Origin: Haliclystus octoradiatus
Lineage: Eukaryota > Cnidaria > Staurozoa > Stauromedusae > Haliclystidae
Direction of reading: 5' to 3'
Length of the DNA stretch: 64,000 bases
Assembly (NCBI GenBank): GCA_916610825.1
Contig: OU744454.1
Location: 6,116,188-6,180,187 of the forward strand
Part shown: positions 33,601-43,412 of the stretch, piece after piece
Layout: every line of letters begins with the position of its first letter
Position numbering within the stretch: position 1 is the stretch's first letter
Position numbers and translations under genes: made by a program
Notes under the pieces: generated by a model
The model's input: the letters and a program-made list of their open reading frames with translations, nothing else
What the model was told of the DNA's origin: nothing
Databases searched by the model: none

Positions 33601-36600
33601 AAGGTTCAGAAAGGTGATCAGATTTACACAATGCTAGACTTCTCTACTTTTTCTAAATTAAAAGCTGTAACTCCAGTGTTTCTTATCGGTGTTTTATTGA
33701 AATTGGATTTTTATGCTTCTTCAATTCTCCCTCAGAGTTTCTTAGATCTATTGTTTGCCAGGGAGATAAACAACATTTATTTCTATATTCATTTTATTAG
33801 ACTTATTTTTATTTTGCCAGTGAAGATTGATCGGCAGTGATGCGCATAGCCGAGATCTGTAATTATCATCACATGTGAGAAATTGCTTGTAACAGCCCCC
33901 CTAGGGAACTTTCAAAAAGTACCGTATCATGTAGACAATGTGCCGTTATAGCCAATTATTCATAAGAAGAATGATGGCAACATTTCACTAGGAAGATCTG
34001 GTATAAAAGGTTTCTATTGTACTAATAAATTCAAGATAAAATTAACATACCCATCTGAAATTATCAAACCAATTTTTGACATTGTGCCACGAATCTTCGC
34101 ATGTTAAACTGTAGGCAACAACTATACCCTGTTATAAATTGAACAAGTGAAACTTTCATTAAAACCCTTTATTAAAACATTTCATTAAATGAAGTTGAAT
34201 GCCATGATTATTTGTCCACACTTGTGTAGGTATAGTGCTCAATGATAAATATCAGAGCTTTAATAGATAAATAAATAAAATGAGTCAAAAAGAGACATAA
34301 TTATCTCGCTACTCCGAGTTTCACGCCATACGGCGATCATCAGGCAAGCCGTATGGCGTGAAACTTGGAGTAGCGAAAACAGTATGTCTCTTTTTTGACT
34401 CATTTTATTTATTTATCTAAGAATTAAGATATTTCTATAAATCAAATGTTAAAACTTTCTTGTGCAATGTGGGTTATATAAACATTCTGGTTTCTACGAG
34501 GCATTCAAAAGGCTTCAGAAAATCACTCGCCGCGGTAGATCTTGATTTTCTTATGCTTTCCTTGTGCCTTATTACGCAACATGTGTGTTTATATAACCCA
34601 TATTGCATAGAAAGTGTTTAATATTGGTATAATAATACTTTAGCACTGAGTTACCAGTGACAGAGTAATATAGAATACATTTTCTAATGCCTTATCTCAA
34701 TAAATTAACAATAATAATTACATGAGTGCTGGCATAGTGGTAAGAAGTTGCTGTTCGTTCTTCGTCTGCGCCTGATAAGTCCCTGTAAATCAAAAAAAAT
34801 AATAAAAATCTGCAAATAAACCCTAATTTAATCTGAAGATTGAATTCTATCAAAACGCTTTGATCAGGCAGTGAGCAGTGCCCGGCAAAGGTTCAGCCTT
34901 TTGGAATCCTAGAGACAATTCAACATTTTCTTCTGAATTTTTTGTTGATGTTTGACCAATAAATCATAAAATTATCAATTTTCTTCTGAATTTCCTCTAA
35001 CCTTCCGGAATCTAGGATTCATACTTTTGTCGGACCCTGGCGGTGAGTAAAATAAAGGCTCCATTTACAAAATCAAAAAGAACAAACCAATTCAATAGTT
35101 TACGTTCCTGTGAAACCTGTATTTAAGAGCCAGCTATGAGAGGTAGATAATCTGACCACTATATGCAGGTTGTGTTTATAAACAGGGATATTTTTATAGA
35201 AAATAAAAATACTATTTGGACATTGAACAAGTGACCAGTATATAGACATGTGGTTGTTGTATAGAGGTGACCATTGTAAAAGGTTTGAATGTAATAAGAT
35301 TGGGCTTGATAAAAGTTACAATCCTACAATGCTAAATTGTGAAAGGCTAGCACAAATCAGAAAGCTAACAGCCACTTCAAATTCAATTGCAATGTTCAAA
35401 AAACCATTCTTCTTCTATCCCGTTGAGTAGAAATTCCAATTGAGTTTGATTGACATGCACGTGTCATCATGCCAATAGCCATCTATTTATAAAAGTTGGG
35501 ACCTGCAGCTTTTGGGGCTCGAAAATCCCCATTTTCAATCAATTAAAAACGAGGTTTTGCTTTTCAACATAAGTGTTTTGAATTCCTGATTTTATTTTCC
35601 ATCGCTCTGTTCAAATTTTGTGTGCCTGGGTATGATGGAATGAAAATGGAGTCCATGAAATCATATGACTGGTATCTGTCAAACGGGAGCCGAGAGCAGC
35701 ACATGAAAGAGTGTACCACCAATTGTAAATAGATGGATCTGATCATGACAAATATACCATCACAATTTCTTTTTCTTCAATTTATAAACCACTTTTATTA
35801 TATAATAGATATCTGTTAATAATATATAAATATGTATAAATAAACACATTGAGTTCCATAAAAAAAAAAAAAATAAAAAAAAAAAAACATGCTTCTATCT
35901 AAAAACTAAAATCTTAGCAACTAGAAACTCGTATCACGAACTGACATCACCCCTTTCCCTGCCTTGTGGACAATTTAGTTGATGGAAGATTACATTCTGA
36001 ATTAATAAATTTAAAAAATTTAATCGGACCTTGAATAAGTCTAATATTTATACCCCCTACTCACCATAATTCAAGCAGCACACGAAATCCAAGAATCTCT
36101 ACAACCTTTGTTGAAATCTCTCTCACTGAAATTGAAACAATAAATATTGAGTTTTTTTTTTCCTTTTTTTTTTGATTTATCATTTTTCCACAAACCGGGT
36201 AAGCTAAAAACTTTTTTTCACCGGGGTGGTTGGTTAATTTGTTAGTACTTTGAAGTTTGTATGCGTTTAATAGCCGGATGCCCTTCCTGACGCCAACCTA
36301 TGGTGCTTCGGACAGGGATTGAACCCGAGACCCTGCAGGCCGTGGTCCAACGCCCTAGCCATTACACCAAGGCAGTTAATTATTCAAATTATGTACCGTG
36401 ATTGCAGTTATCAGGTAAATACTGGTAAAATAGTAATCAATTAAAATTAATATTACAGCTTCATAAAAGTAGACTAATCCAGTCACCTTTAAAAGGAATC
36501 TTCCAAAAAAATTGATTAGGTCAAAACGTGGTTACAGCCAATCAGGGTCTGGTAAAGGTTATAAATCATAAAAATACCAATTTTCTTCTGAATATTTTTG

Positions 36601-39600
36601 TTGATATTCGACCAATAAATCATAAAAATATCTATTTTCTTCTGAATTTTTTTGTTGATATTCGACTAATAAATCATAAAAATACCAATTTTCTTCTGAA
36701 TTTTTTTGTTGATATTCGACCAATAAATCAAAAAAATACCAATTTTCTTCTGAATTTTTTTGTTGATATTCGACCAATAAATCATAAAAATATCTATTTT
36801 CTTCTGAATTTTTTTTGTTGATATTCGTCCAATAAATCCTAAAAATATCTATTTTCTTCGGAATATGATCTAACATTCCGGAATCTAGGATTCCAGGATT
36901 CCTACTTTTGTTGGACCCTACAGTCAATACAATAAAGTTCTATTGTTACCAAAAATAGTAACACAAAATGAGTTCTTAAGCCTGGTTCCCATATAGCAAA
37001 TTTGCCGGCGACGAATCGTAGGTGAATTATCACCTTTCAATTATCACCATTGTTCTACCGGAAGCCGTAACGTTGCCTGTGACTGTCTCAAAAGTTGAAC
37101 TGGTTCAACTTTTGCGGTTGCCCTAAGCCAGCATATCAGAGACCCCGACATCTGCCATAAGGATTTAATGGACACTATTGTTAAAGTGGGAATAAACCCC
37201 CAGACTATCTTTACATATGTAGTAGAACCCGACGTGAAAAAAACAATGGCGTAATTTTTTTTTCGATCTGGAAATTATTTCTTGGTGAAAAATGCCTCCA
37301 AAGTGGTGTTTTGACCCAAATGTCGCTGAGAAAAAAAAGGGATTGGATCTAGCTTTATGACGACAAAGTCACAAGTCGTGCGGTTTGTCTAACAGACTCA
37401 AGAGTGGGCTGACACGCGACATTATCTTTGAGGTGACCTAGCTCCGAGAAGTCATACAAAAAAATTTCTGACAAGGCTGAGCCATGAACAAACATATAAA
37501 CTGGCGAATTACGTAAAAAAGATGCAATTTGTGATTTCAGGAGCAGAAAAAAATTTATTGAAACGTTCAATCAAAATAATTTCTCGTAGCGTCATTATGC
37601 GAGATGAATCTGATATAGATTGCGGATTAACACAAATGTCAGGCGGTGCGGCTGTTCCTTTGTGACTAGTCTAGTGACACATATTAGTTACGTATTCTGT
37701 GTGACTGCAGTAGTTCTCAAATCTTAATTAGTAGACACGTGCCCTTCGAAATAGCTTTATCCTACGCTATATAAGTTATAACTATTTTTATAACTCTATC
37801 TGCAAGTTGTTATTGAGTAAATATTTCTACAAGATATCCTTCTCATGATCTAAATGTGAATGTAAACTGACTCGATTTGCACAGGCATGAACAGACGACT
37901 TTTATTTGAGATAGTTGGTACTGCAAAGTATTAAATGTATTTTGTCGGATTTATTTAAGTATTACTAAATTATTACATAGACATTTTTCAATTATCATTT
38001 CAAAGTTTAAATTTGAAATTGATATTTGTCTAGTAATTCTTTAACCATGTAATCGTATAGTTTATACGACTGTAGATAGATATATTATGCTCAATAGTCT
38101 AGCAAAGTGTTCATCATTCATTCATCAAGTATTCAATTATTATAAAACCAACCATTGAAAATTCTTCAGTACATTACACTGTAAAATTCTATAAAATATC
38201 GGAAAATAGTACAAACCCGATATAGGGATCGGACGTTCTTATTCAAATTTACAGCCGTATTAGAACTACAGTACTGCAGATTCTATCATTGTTCGGTTTT
38301 GCGGTATATCTGTATTTATTATCCTCTCTATCAATGTTGTCTGATTAACAAAATTAGTACCAGTCTAGCATTCATTCCTTTGGCTAGAAAGTAGAAGATG
38401 TTAGCATCATGTCACAATCTGTAGCTTATATGATGCGGTAATATAGTGCAGAAGTTACTTTGCACAAAATACCTTTCTACAGAGACGATAAATCAGATGG
38501 ACAGATTTCGTTTCTGTGAAAAGAGGACTACAAAACAAACAGTTATGGTGTTCTTATAGCGTTTCCCACCATACATTATGATTTTTACCCTCAAAAGAAT
38601 ACTCCATTTTCAGTTCAGACATGCTTAGAACAATAAATTCTACTTAGCTGGCTATTGTGGTCACCAGAGAATCTTTTGATATGTGTTAAATATGTGCTTA
38701 AATATAATCTGTATAACGCGCGCTACGAATGAAACATTTTCTGATTTTTATTTTCTTCAAATTCGTGAACTTTAAAATCATTAGGCCTAAATCATCTGGA
38801 ATTTTGCTGCTCTTGAGTTTATAGGCCTATGTTCTTCCTTACGTCAGTTTTGTGGCAGAGGAAAATAGATTGCCGTTACAGAGCTACGCCATTTCAAACG
38901 TAACGTCGTGTGATTAATCCGATCTAAAGTCTATTAGAAAAACCGCACGACTTGTGACTTTGTCGTCATAAAGCTAGATCCAATCCCTTTTTTTTTCTCA
39001 GCGACATTTGGGTCAAAACACCACTTTGAAGGCACTTTTCACCAAGAAATAATTTCCAGATCGAAAAAAATTACGCCATTGTTTTTTTCACGTCGGGTTC
39101 TACTACATATGTAAAGATAGTCTGGGGGTTTATTCCCACTTTAAACGATACATCACATGGTCAATATTATCCTATGAAATCAGTACACGACAAACGGGGG
39201 TTGATTTCCCCGCCAATGTAAAAATCACAGAGTTACTTTGCAACATTACATTGACTACCCTACTTGAATGAAACACAAGTTTGACAGATAATCATTTTGG
39301 TGTAGGCATTGAGGATCCATATCAACAAAAATCTGATAAAATCCGATCAGATTCGTATCTGATTCGAGACCTCTACAACCAATATTCAGATCGCCTAAAA
39401 CCAATAACTGTTAAATAACGAGTTACAGTACAGTAAAACCTGTAAATAACAGTCATATATGGGAGATAGACAAATTGACCATTATAGACAGGTGGTCTTT
39501 ATAAACAGGGTGGATTTAATAGAAAATACTATTTTTGACATGTCTAGAGTTACCACTATATACAGGTGGCCGCTGTATAGAGGTGACCGTTATAGCAGGT

Positions 39601-41660
39601 TTGAATGTATTCGATATCAATGTAAAATTCCCATTTTTAAGTTTCAACAGATGTAGGGGCCACGATTAAATGTACAGTTGGGCTTACTTATAAATCTACA
39701 TGAAATAGCTGCATTAAATCGTAATAATATAATTTTCTTTCTTCTGGAAGATGACAATCTATTTGTAGCAGATTTCAAAAGAATAATTGTTCGAAACAGT
39801 TCAGTCAGAAATGGTTGCTGGCGACGGTGAGGATGGAAATGATAGGCCTAGTGATATCGAAACTGATTGATTTTATATTCAAAATGATATGAAGTGTTCT
39901 TAAATAATCATATTTTTCATTCTTTTGTGAACAAATATTACATAAATTGATAGGTCCTTATCCCGAATAATTCCCTACCCTAGATTTAAAATTGCTATTG
40001 ACAAATGAACCCCTGGGGGCTTAATAGCAAGGTAGGCCTAACTAATTCGCAAATTAAACTAATTGAGACCTACCGAAGGCACCTGTCCTACTCCTGTATT
40101 TCTAGAGAAGTGGCTCTTTTCGCTGAGAGCAATGATTTTAAACGCTCTTTATTGATCTTAGCCGCAACACTGCAGATCAATTCAACAGATTTCATGGCAG
40201 ATAAGCCTTGATTGTCAATGCACGATAATGCGCCACAGCGCCCTCTGGATCATTCCATCTGCCATCCTTAGATGGTACTCGTTTGATGTTTTAGATAAAG
40301 TCAAGGCTGAGTTGACCTTCCGGGGATTTGAGCCACAGATCAGATCTGATCCGATCTAAGGTTCGGTTGCTCTACAATCTTGCTTTTCGCTTATTTGAAT
40401 AAAGCTTTTCGCTTATTCAAATCCTGAATAAATGGTGATGATGATAATGATCTGAGCTAATGCTCCAAAAATTAACAAGGTGCAGTCACACTAACAATAT
40501 CGACACAGCTTGAAGTCTTGGTGAAGCGCAAAACGCTTCCAGTACAAACCTTTGCTAAATATTACACATTCTAATCTCATTATAGACTTCGCTCAAAGTC
40601 CAATTCGTATTTTGAGAATAATGTAGGATCATAATGTATAAAAATGTAGTTGAGCAAAGAAGGGTTTGACTATAAATTACTTTCGCTGTAAAAGCTGTTC
40701 TGCTGTGATTCTATTGTTCGATCGGTTCAACATCGGCTTAACTGTGCCTTGCAAATCGGTACTAGACTCGAATTGAGTTTAAATTGATACTTCAGACAAG
40801 TAGAGAAATTGTTCTTTTTATGGCATTTTATGTCAAATGTGAAACTGCAGAGATGTGTTAAAATAACATCAGTTGTGGAGAGACAGGAACAGGAACTAAC
40901 ATCAACAAACAGTGAACAAACAAATGTAAACAGACACAAAAGAGCACAGTTTTCGACAGTATTTGCCGACTAGATCTGATATGCCTAATAATGAATCGCT
41001 TAATAATATATAGGATAGACCGGTGTGATACATAATAGGCGTACATATAACATAGTAAAGGGATACTTTGCTTGGTAGAAGATACGGCAAGGATACGACC
41101 CTCAGTGGACAGTGCCCTATGTCAACATAATGTCGGAAAAATACAATTGTCAAATGAAATATGAACTTTACAAAAATCTATTTATTTGGAAGTAATTCAT
41201 TGATCCCAAAATACTGCAACATTTCAAAAGATAAACGGCCCTAACCCTGAGCCTGAGATATCATTGACATTGCCTCAAAGATATGATTTGAATGTAGCTG
41301 ACATTTATCAAGGGCTTTTGAGCACAAAATTCATTAAGCATTGACTCTGAGCATAGTCATTGAGTATACCCTTGCCTTGACATTTATTTTGATATTTTTA
41401 ATACTAAGTGCTGTAGGCCTATGCCTACTTGCAGCTTTGAGCAATGTTTTCAAAATGGAACTGTCCGCACACTAACCTTGAGTTTTAACATAAGTTGTTG
41501 AAAATGATCCTTTTCCATTCACAAATGTTGATACAAGACAGGATTTACCTGCACCTGAGTCTCCAATAATTGCAATTTTAAATTTATAATCGAAATCCCT
41601 CTTTTTCAAAGAGCCTGAAGAACCAGATCTAGTAATTCCTTCATACGGTGATGCAGACAT
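27555..41660 (-). CDS. Divergent Rab-like small GTPase (Rab B), 8 exons
   Basis: 241 residues from a 726-nt spliced frame. Exons: 41660-41477, 36125-36065, 34782-34722, 34128-34051, 32961-32863, 31442-31374, 29186-29145 and 27686-27555. The first ATG in frame is 41660 (ACCATGT). Motifs: Ser/Gly-rich N-terminus, P-loop GDSGAGKS (33-40), switch I VKTQV, G3 DLSGADEE (83-90) instead of DTAGQE, G4 TKKD (145-148), G5 TTSSRTGENV, the last helix VFLTIANQLF, and a C-terminal basic stretch then CCVLI, a plausible geranylgeranylation site. Loss of the G3 glutamine (Ala87 instead) predicts slow or absent intrinsic GTP hydrolysis. All intron phases equal those of Rab A. I cannot assign a named subfamily; an atypical Rab-like protein acting as a long-lived switch is inference. 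Confidence 0.83.
27798..28140 (-). mobile_element. tRNA-derived SINE, family 1
   Basis: Full-length inverted copy in Rab B intron 7: begins CCTACCGAAGGCGCC and ends with the tRNA-like head (B box complement GGATTTGAACC). Confidence 0.85.
28447..28572 (-). repeat. Hammerhead-family repeat, flank only
   Basis: Matches the complement of 180-275 (ATGCTCTGATTA, CATTGAGC, TATACCAAGAACTGG) but lacks the hammerhead arms; a short hairpin of the GAATGAGA/TCTCATTC words replaces them. It ends in an ATT microsatellite. Confidence 0.7.
28585..29035. mobile_element. TTCATGAA-family MITE with internal insertion
   Basis: End segments 28585-28660 and 28980-29035 match the family borders (GTGAAAAACAATTCAAGAG ... 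CCCCTAAATTGTCTTTTGCA); the middle 300 bp is unrelated. Confidence 0.6.
29145..29186 (-). CDS. Rab B exon 7 (last helix, microexon)
   Basis: 42 nt: VFLTIANQLFDTYV. Acceptor ACCCTAG, donor GTG|GTAAGA; phase 0 on both sides, as in Rab A. Confidence 0.75.
29958..30246 (+). mobile_element. Truncated LINE 3' end
   Basis: Starts with a TCTGCTTCAGCTCCAATGTT stretch corresponding to the SA-P-LW motif near the LINE ORF end and finishes with ATAGGCGCTATATGAATGAT, the 3' box seen also near 1040. Confidence 0.6.
30422..30632 (-). mobile_element. tRNA-derived SINE, family 2
   Basis: On the minus strand: GGCCTTGATGTATGGCTAGG (A-box region), GGTTCAATTCC (B box), then GTTGGCGTCAGGAAGGGCAT and a T-rich end with ACCCGGTTTGTGG. 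The central GTCAGGAAGGGCATCCGGC block is of the kind shared by several animal SINE groups. Also at 9685, 33010, 33253 (reversed), 36160 and 55965. Confidence 0.82.
30945..31200. repeat. Two-copy tandem repeat, period 122 bp
   Basis: CCATGAAAATGCCATGAAAG at 30951 recurs at 31073; the whole unit is near identical, with an extra partial copy after 31195. Intronic in Rab B. Confidence 0.85.
31374..31442 (-). CDS. Rab B exon 6 (G5)
   Basis: 69 nt: LSFKLSQATHLTTSSRTGEN then VSQ, the G5 region. Acceptor TTTCTAG, donor CAG|GTGAGG. Confidence 0.78.
31630..31760 (+). mobile_element. LINE ORF C-terminus fragment
   Basis: Reads KLPRHWNDLPGDIRYLEDIY then NFKKQLKTYLFKKAYP and stop at 31751, the typical C-terminal end of CR1/Jockey-like ORF2. 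Confidence 0.75.
32041..32410 (+). mobile_element. tRNA-derived SINE, family 1
   Basis: Best preserved plus-strand copy: AGGAGGATTAGCTCGGATGG head, B box GGTTCAAATCC, body ending GGTAGGGCGACATTGTCTAC. Confidence 0.88.
32863..32961 (-). CDS. Rab B exon 5 (altered G4)
   Basis: 99 nt containing MPKVLVGTKKDSS; TKKD replaces NKxD. Donor CAA|GTATGT. Confidence 0.82.
33010..33192 (-). mobile_element. tRNA-derived SINE, family 2
   Basis: Contains GGATTTATCA, CCACAAACC, GACC/GAGGCCAACC and GTGATTGAACCCAAGACCC. It is followed 60 bp on by an oppositely oriented copy. Confidence 0.75.
33253..33430 (+). mobile_element. tRNA-derived SINE, family 2 (plus orientation)
   Basis: GTGTAGTGGTTAGGACGTTGG (A box side), GGGTTCCATCCCAGGC (B box side), GGTTGGCATCAGGAAAGGCA, CACACTGGTGAAAAAAGCTG. 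It forms an inverted pair with the copy at 33010. Confidence 0.78.
34051..34128 (-). CDS. Rab B exon 4
   Basis: 78 nt: GIVVAYSLTCEDSWHNVKNW and on, aligned residue for residue with Rab A exon 4. Donor TGG|GTATGT. Confidence 0.83.
34213..34425. repeat. Palindromic repeat with complete hammerhead motif
   Basis: Flank TATAGTGCTCAATGATAAAT, CAGAGC, then arms 34284-34340 and 34348-34412. The left arm encodes the hammerhead on the minus strand; the right arm lacks the CUGAUGA box. It lies in Rab B intron 3, between exons 3 and 4. Confidence 0.82.
34305..34348 (-). ncRNA. Type I hammerhead ribozyme motif, all stems present
   Basis: Minus-strand order: CUUGC (stem I), CUGAUGA, U, CGCC-GUAU-GGCG (stem II), U, GAAA, CU-CGG-AG (stem III), UA at the cleavage position, GCGAG (stem I; pairs with CUUGC over five positions including one G-U). 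All invariant core residues are present in 44 nt. The one departure is a U-U pair closing stem II where G-C is usual. Short stem III is a trait of the hammerheads of Penelope-like elements and retrozymes. Cleavage would fall after the A of GUA, before GCGAG. Confidence 0.72.
34440..34615. repeat. Palindromic repeat
   Basis: GCAATGTGGGTTATATAAAC at the left is matched by TATATAACCCATATTGC at the right, about 170 bp apart. The inner part has GAAAATCACTCGCCGCGG. Related words occur near 16600-16770. Confidence 0.6.
34722..34782 (-). CDS. Rab B exon 3 (altered G3)
   Basis: 61 nt: DLSGADEERTATSYHYASTH. The position of the catalytic Gln is Ala. Acceptor TTTACAG, donor CAT|GTAATT. Confidence 0.8.
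34868..35042. mobile_element. MITE with GGGTCCGACAAAAGT ends
   Basis: Contains CATTTTCTTCTGAATTTTTT, TTGACCAATAAATCATAAAA, CTTCCGGAATCTAGGATTC and ends CTTTTGTCGGACCCTGG. Family also at 36548, 56790 and 59029. Confidence 0.65.
35110..35294 (+). mobile_element. TA-inserting MITE, family T
   Basis: Begins GTGAAACCTGTATTTAAGAG and ends AAAAGGTTTGAATGTA, with the GACCACTATATGCAGG inner word. Confidence 0.72.
36065..36125 (-). CDS. Rab B exon 2
   Basis: 61 nt: REISTKVVEILGFRVLLEL, splitting the Trp before G3. Acceptor TTTCAG, donor ATG|GTGAGT. Confidence 0.8.
36160..36375 (-). mobile_element. tRNA-derived SINE, family 2
   Basis: Near full length: GGATGCCCTTCCTGACGCCA, GGGATTGAACCCGAGACCC and GCCCTAGCCATTACACCAAG. 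It lies 35 bp beyond Rab B exon 2 on the intron side. Confidence 0.83.
36563..36890. repeat. 54-bp minisatellite inside a MITE
   Basis: AAATCATAAAAATA starts at 36563, 36617, 36671, 36725, 36779 and 36834: five 54-bp steps then 55. The unit is the internal CTTCTGAATTTTTTTGTTGA segment of the GGGTCCGACAAAAGT family. Because 54 is a multiple of three, frames stay open on both strands; these are not genes. Confidence 0.9.
37181..39144. mobile_element. Long-TIR non-autonomous transposon, TTAA-bounded
   Basis: Arms of about 205 bp (37181-37390 and 38938-39144) are nearly perfect inverted copies, starting TTAAAGTGGGAATAAACCCC. Both ends carry TTAA, as expected for a TTAA target. The 1.5-kb centre is AT-rich without a transposase frame. 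It sits in Rab B intron 1. Confidence 0.78.
39431..39610 (+). mobile_element. TA-inserting MITE, family T
   Basis: CAGTAAAACCTGTAAATAAC ... GACCGTTATAGCAGGTTTGA then ATGTA; Rab B intron 1. Confidence 0.75.
40068..40382 (-). mobile_element. tRNA-derived SINE, family 1
   Basis: CCTACCGAAGGCACCTGTCC at one end, GGATTTGAGCCACAG near the tRNA-like end; the last 20 bp of the head are degraded. Confidence 0.8.
41477..41660 (-). CDS. Rab B exon 1 (P-loop)
   Basis: Begins MSASPYEG; contains FKIAIIGDSGAGKSCLV. Ends ACTCAAG|GTTAGT, phase 1. An upstream TTG in frame is not a likely start. Confidence 0.85.
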
Positions 41661-42369
41661 GGTAAACAATTAATAAAAAATTAATTCAAATATAAAATGA
41701 CTCAGCTAAAATACGATTAACATCTCCAAGCTCTATGCTACTGTTTGATACATAATTTTGTAATAAGTTGATCAAAAACCATTTTAAATTAATTTACAAC
41801 GTTGAGAGATTTTCTTAACTCACATGATTGTGTTGTTGATGATGTTGATGATAATGTCGTCTACCTCGTGTTCAAAATTTGACCCTCTCCTTTGCATGAC
41901 TTTCACGTGACAGAAATCAGAAATTCCGGTTCGACCCCACCCATCAACGGATAACCAAGGTCAATTAAAATCAGTAGATCAGTAAATGCTTGAGTAAATG
42001 GCTATATTACAAGTCTTTTATCAACTTGTATACGTTATTCTGTTTGATTTAGTCCAATTAATGAGTAATTTTCATTAATTACGTTTCTTCATGACAGTCA
42101 TTTTACAAAATTATGGTTAGTTGCAGTTAAAACAGGTTAGAGTTGCAGGATTTTATCCTGAAGGGGGCTATACCCAGGGGGCTAATTGAGTACTGTGTTT
42201 TATAATTGAGTAATTGAGTAATTCATATTCATAAATCTTTTGAGATAAAATTTTTTTGGACACCCCTAGTATCCAAAGGCAATAGATTACAGAATACTCT
42301 CTAAATCTATTATAACAAAACATATGGAACCCCGGAGACATCAAAGAGTAGTAATTGAGGGGGTATCCC

Positions 42370-42660
42370 CCGCCGAAGGCACCCGTACCACTCCTCTATA
42401 TCTAGAGGAGCTACAAGAGTGGCTCTTTTCACAGAGAGTAATGATGCTAAATGCTCCTTATTTCCCAGATGTAACACTGCAGATCAATTTCAACAGATTT
42501 CATGGCAATTGTCTCAATTATCAATGTGCAACGATGCGCTGCAGCTACTCACAAACTGTACTTCTCTCTGGATTATTCCATCAGCCATCCTTAGATCATG
42601 GTACTCATTTGATGTTTCAGATAAGTCAAGGCTGCGTTGACCTTTGGGGATTTAAACAAC
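42370..42660 (-). mobile_element. tRNA-derived SINE, family 1, 5'-truncated
   Basis: GCCGAAGGCACCCGTACCAC through GTTGACCTTTGGGGATTTAA; the A-box end is missing. Confidence 0.75.
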
Positions 42661-42899
42661 TTCCCTCACCCCTGTGTATTGCCCTTTATTTTATTGAAAT
42701 ACATTGATTCCGTTTTTAATGTGGATGCTGTTCTATCTCTTTCAATGATTCCAACCTCATAACTGATGTAACACACTGCACCAGAACCCGGAGCCACTTC
42801 AGTGATCGATCAACGCTTATTGGAGGGGAATATTAGAACCAGTGTGCAATTTACGGTAAATGTTAAATGCTGAAACAGCAGGCAATTTCTAGCCTGTGC

Positions 42900-42986
42900 G
42901 CAGAACTTTAGACCTTACTTGAAAACCTTTCTTCCTCCTTACTAACGAGGAAGACAGGTTTTCAAGTAAGGTCTGCGTGCAGGCTA
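42900..42986. mobile_element. Palindromic MITE, TAGCCTG ends
   Basis: 87 bp folding almost end to end: TAGCCTGTGCGCAGAAC... with ACCTTACTTGAAAACCT paired to AGGTTTTCAAGTAAGGT. Flanks GCAATTTC (42892-42899) and GTAATTTC (42987-42994) differ at one base, an 8-bp duplication. Confidence 0.78.
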
Positions 42987-43332
42987 GTAATTTCAAGCTT
43001 ATACAGTTTCAAAGTGAAATGAGCAATGCCTTGTTTGGTTTTTGGTATCATTATGGTATCACTGATACATGCCGATTGTTATAGTGTCGGTATACTAGGG
43101 ACCACTTAAACTGTAGCGGAGGATTGCTATACCAGATACAGGCCTAGATTACAGTATATACCGATGGTGGACAGCTTCATAGTTGCTCCCCATTTACCCT
43201 AGTAATTTGAATGTAGTCATTTTCATACAGGTTAATTTGGCCTCTCAATTACACTACACGACGATTCTAACGGTACGATTCGCTCGATTTTGCTGATTCA
43301 AAACGACCCCGCTTCAAAGGTGGGATGAATAG

Positions 43333-43412
43333 TAGCCTGCGTCACAGACCAAAACATTTTTAGAACGTTAGGTCGTTCGTTCTAAAAATGTTTTGGTCTG
43401 TGACGCAGGCTA
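43333..43412. mobile_element. 80-bp near-perfect palindromic MITE
   Basis: Arms TAGCCTGCGTCACAGACCAA... and its complement, about 35 bp each with a short loop around 43370-43375. Flanked by GATGAATAG at 43324-43332 and 43413-43421. Confidence 0.88.

Noticed and set aside
36528..36927. 97- and 122-codon frames on both strands
   Set aside because: Produced by the 54-bp tandem repeat, whose period is a multiple of three.
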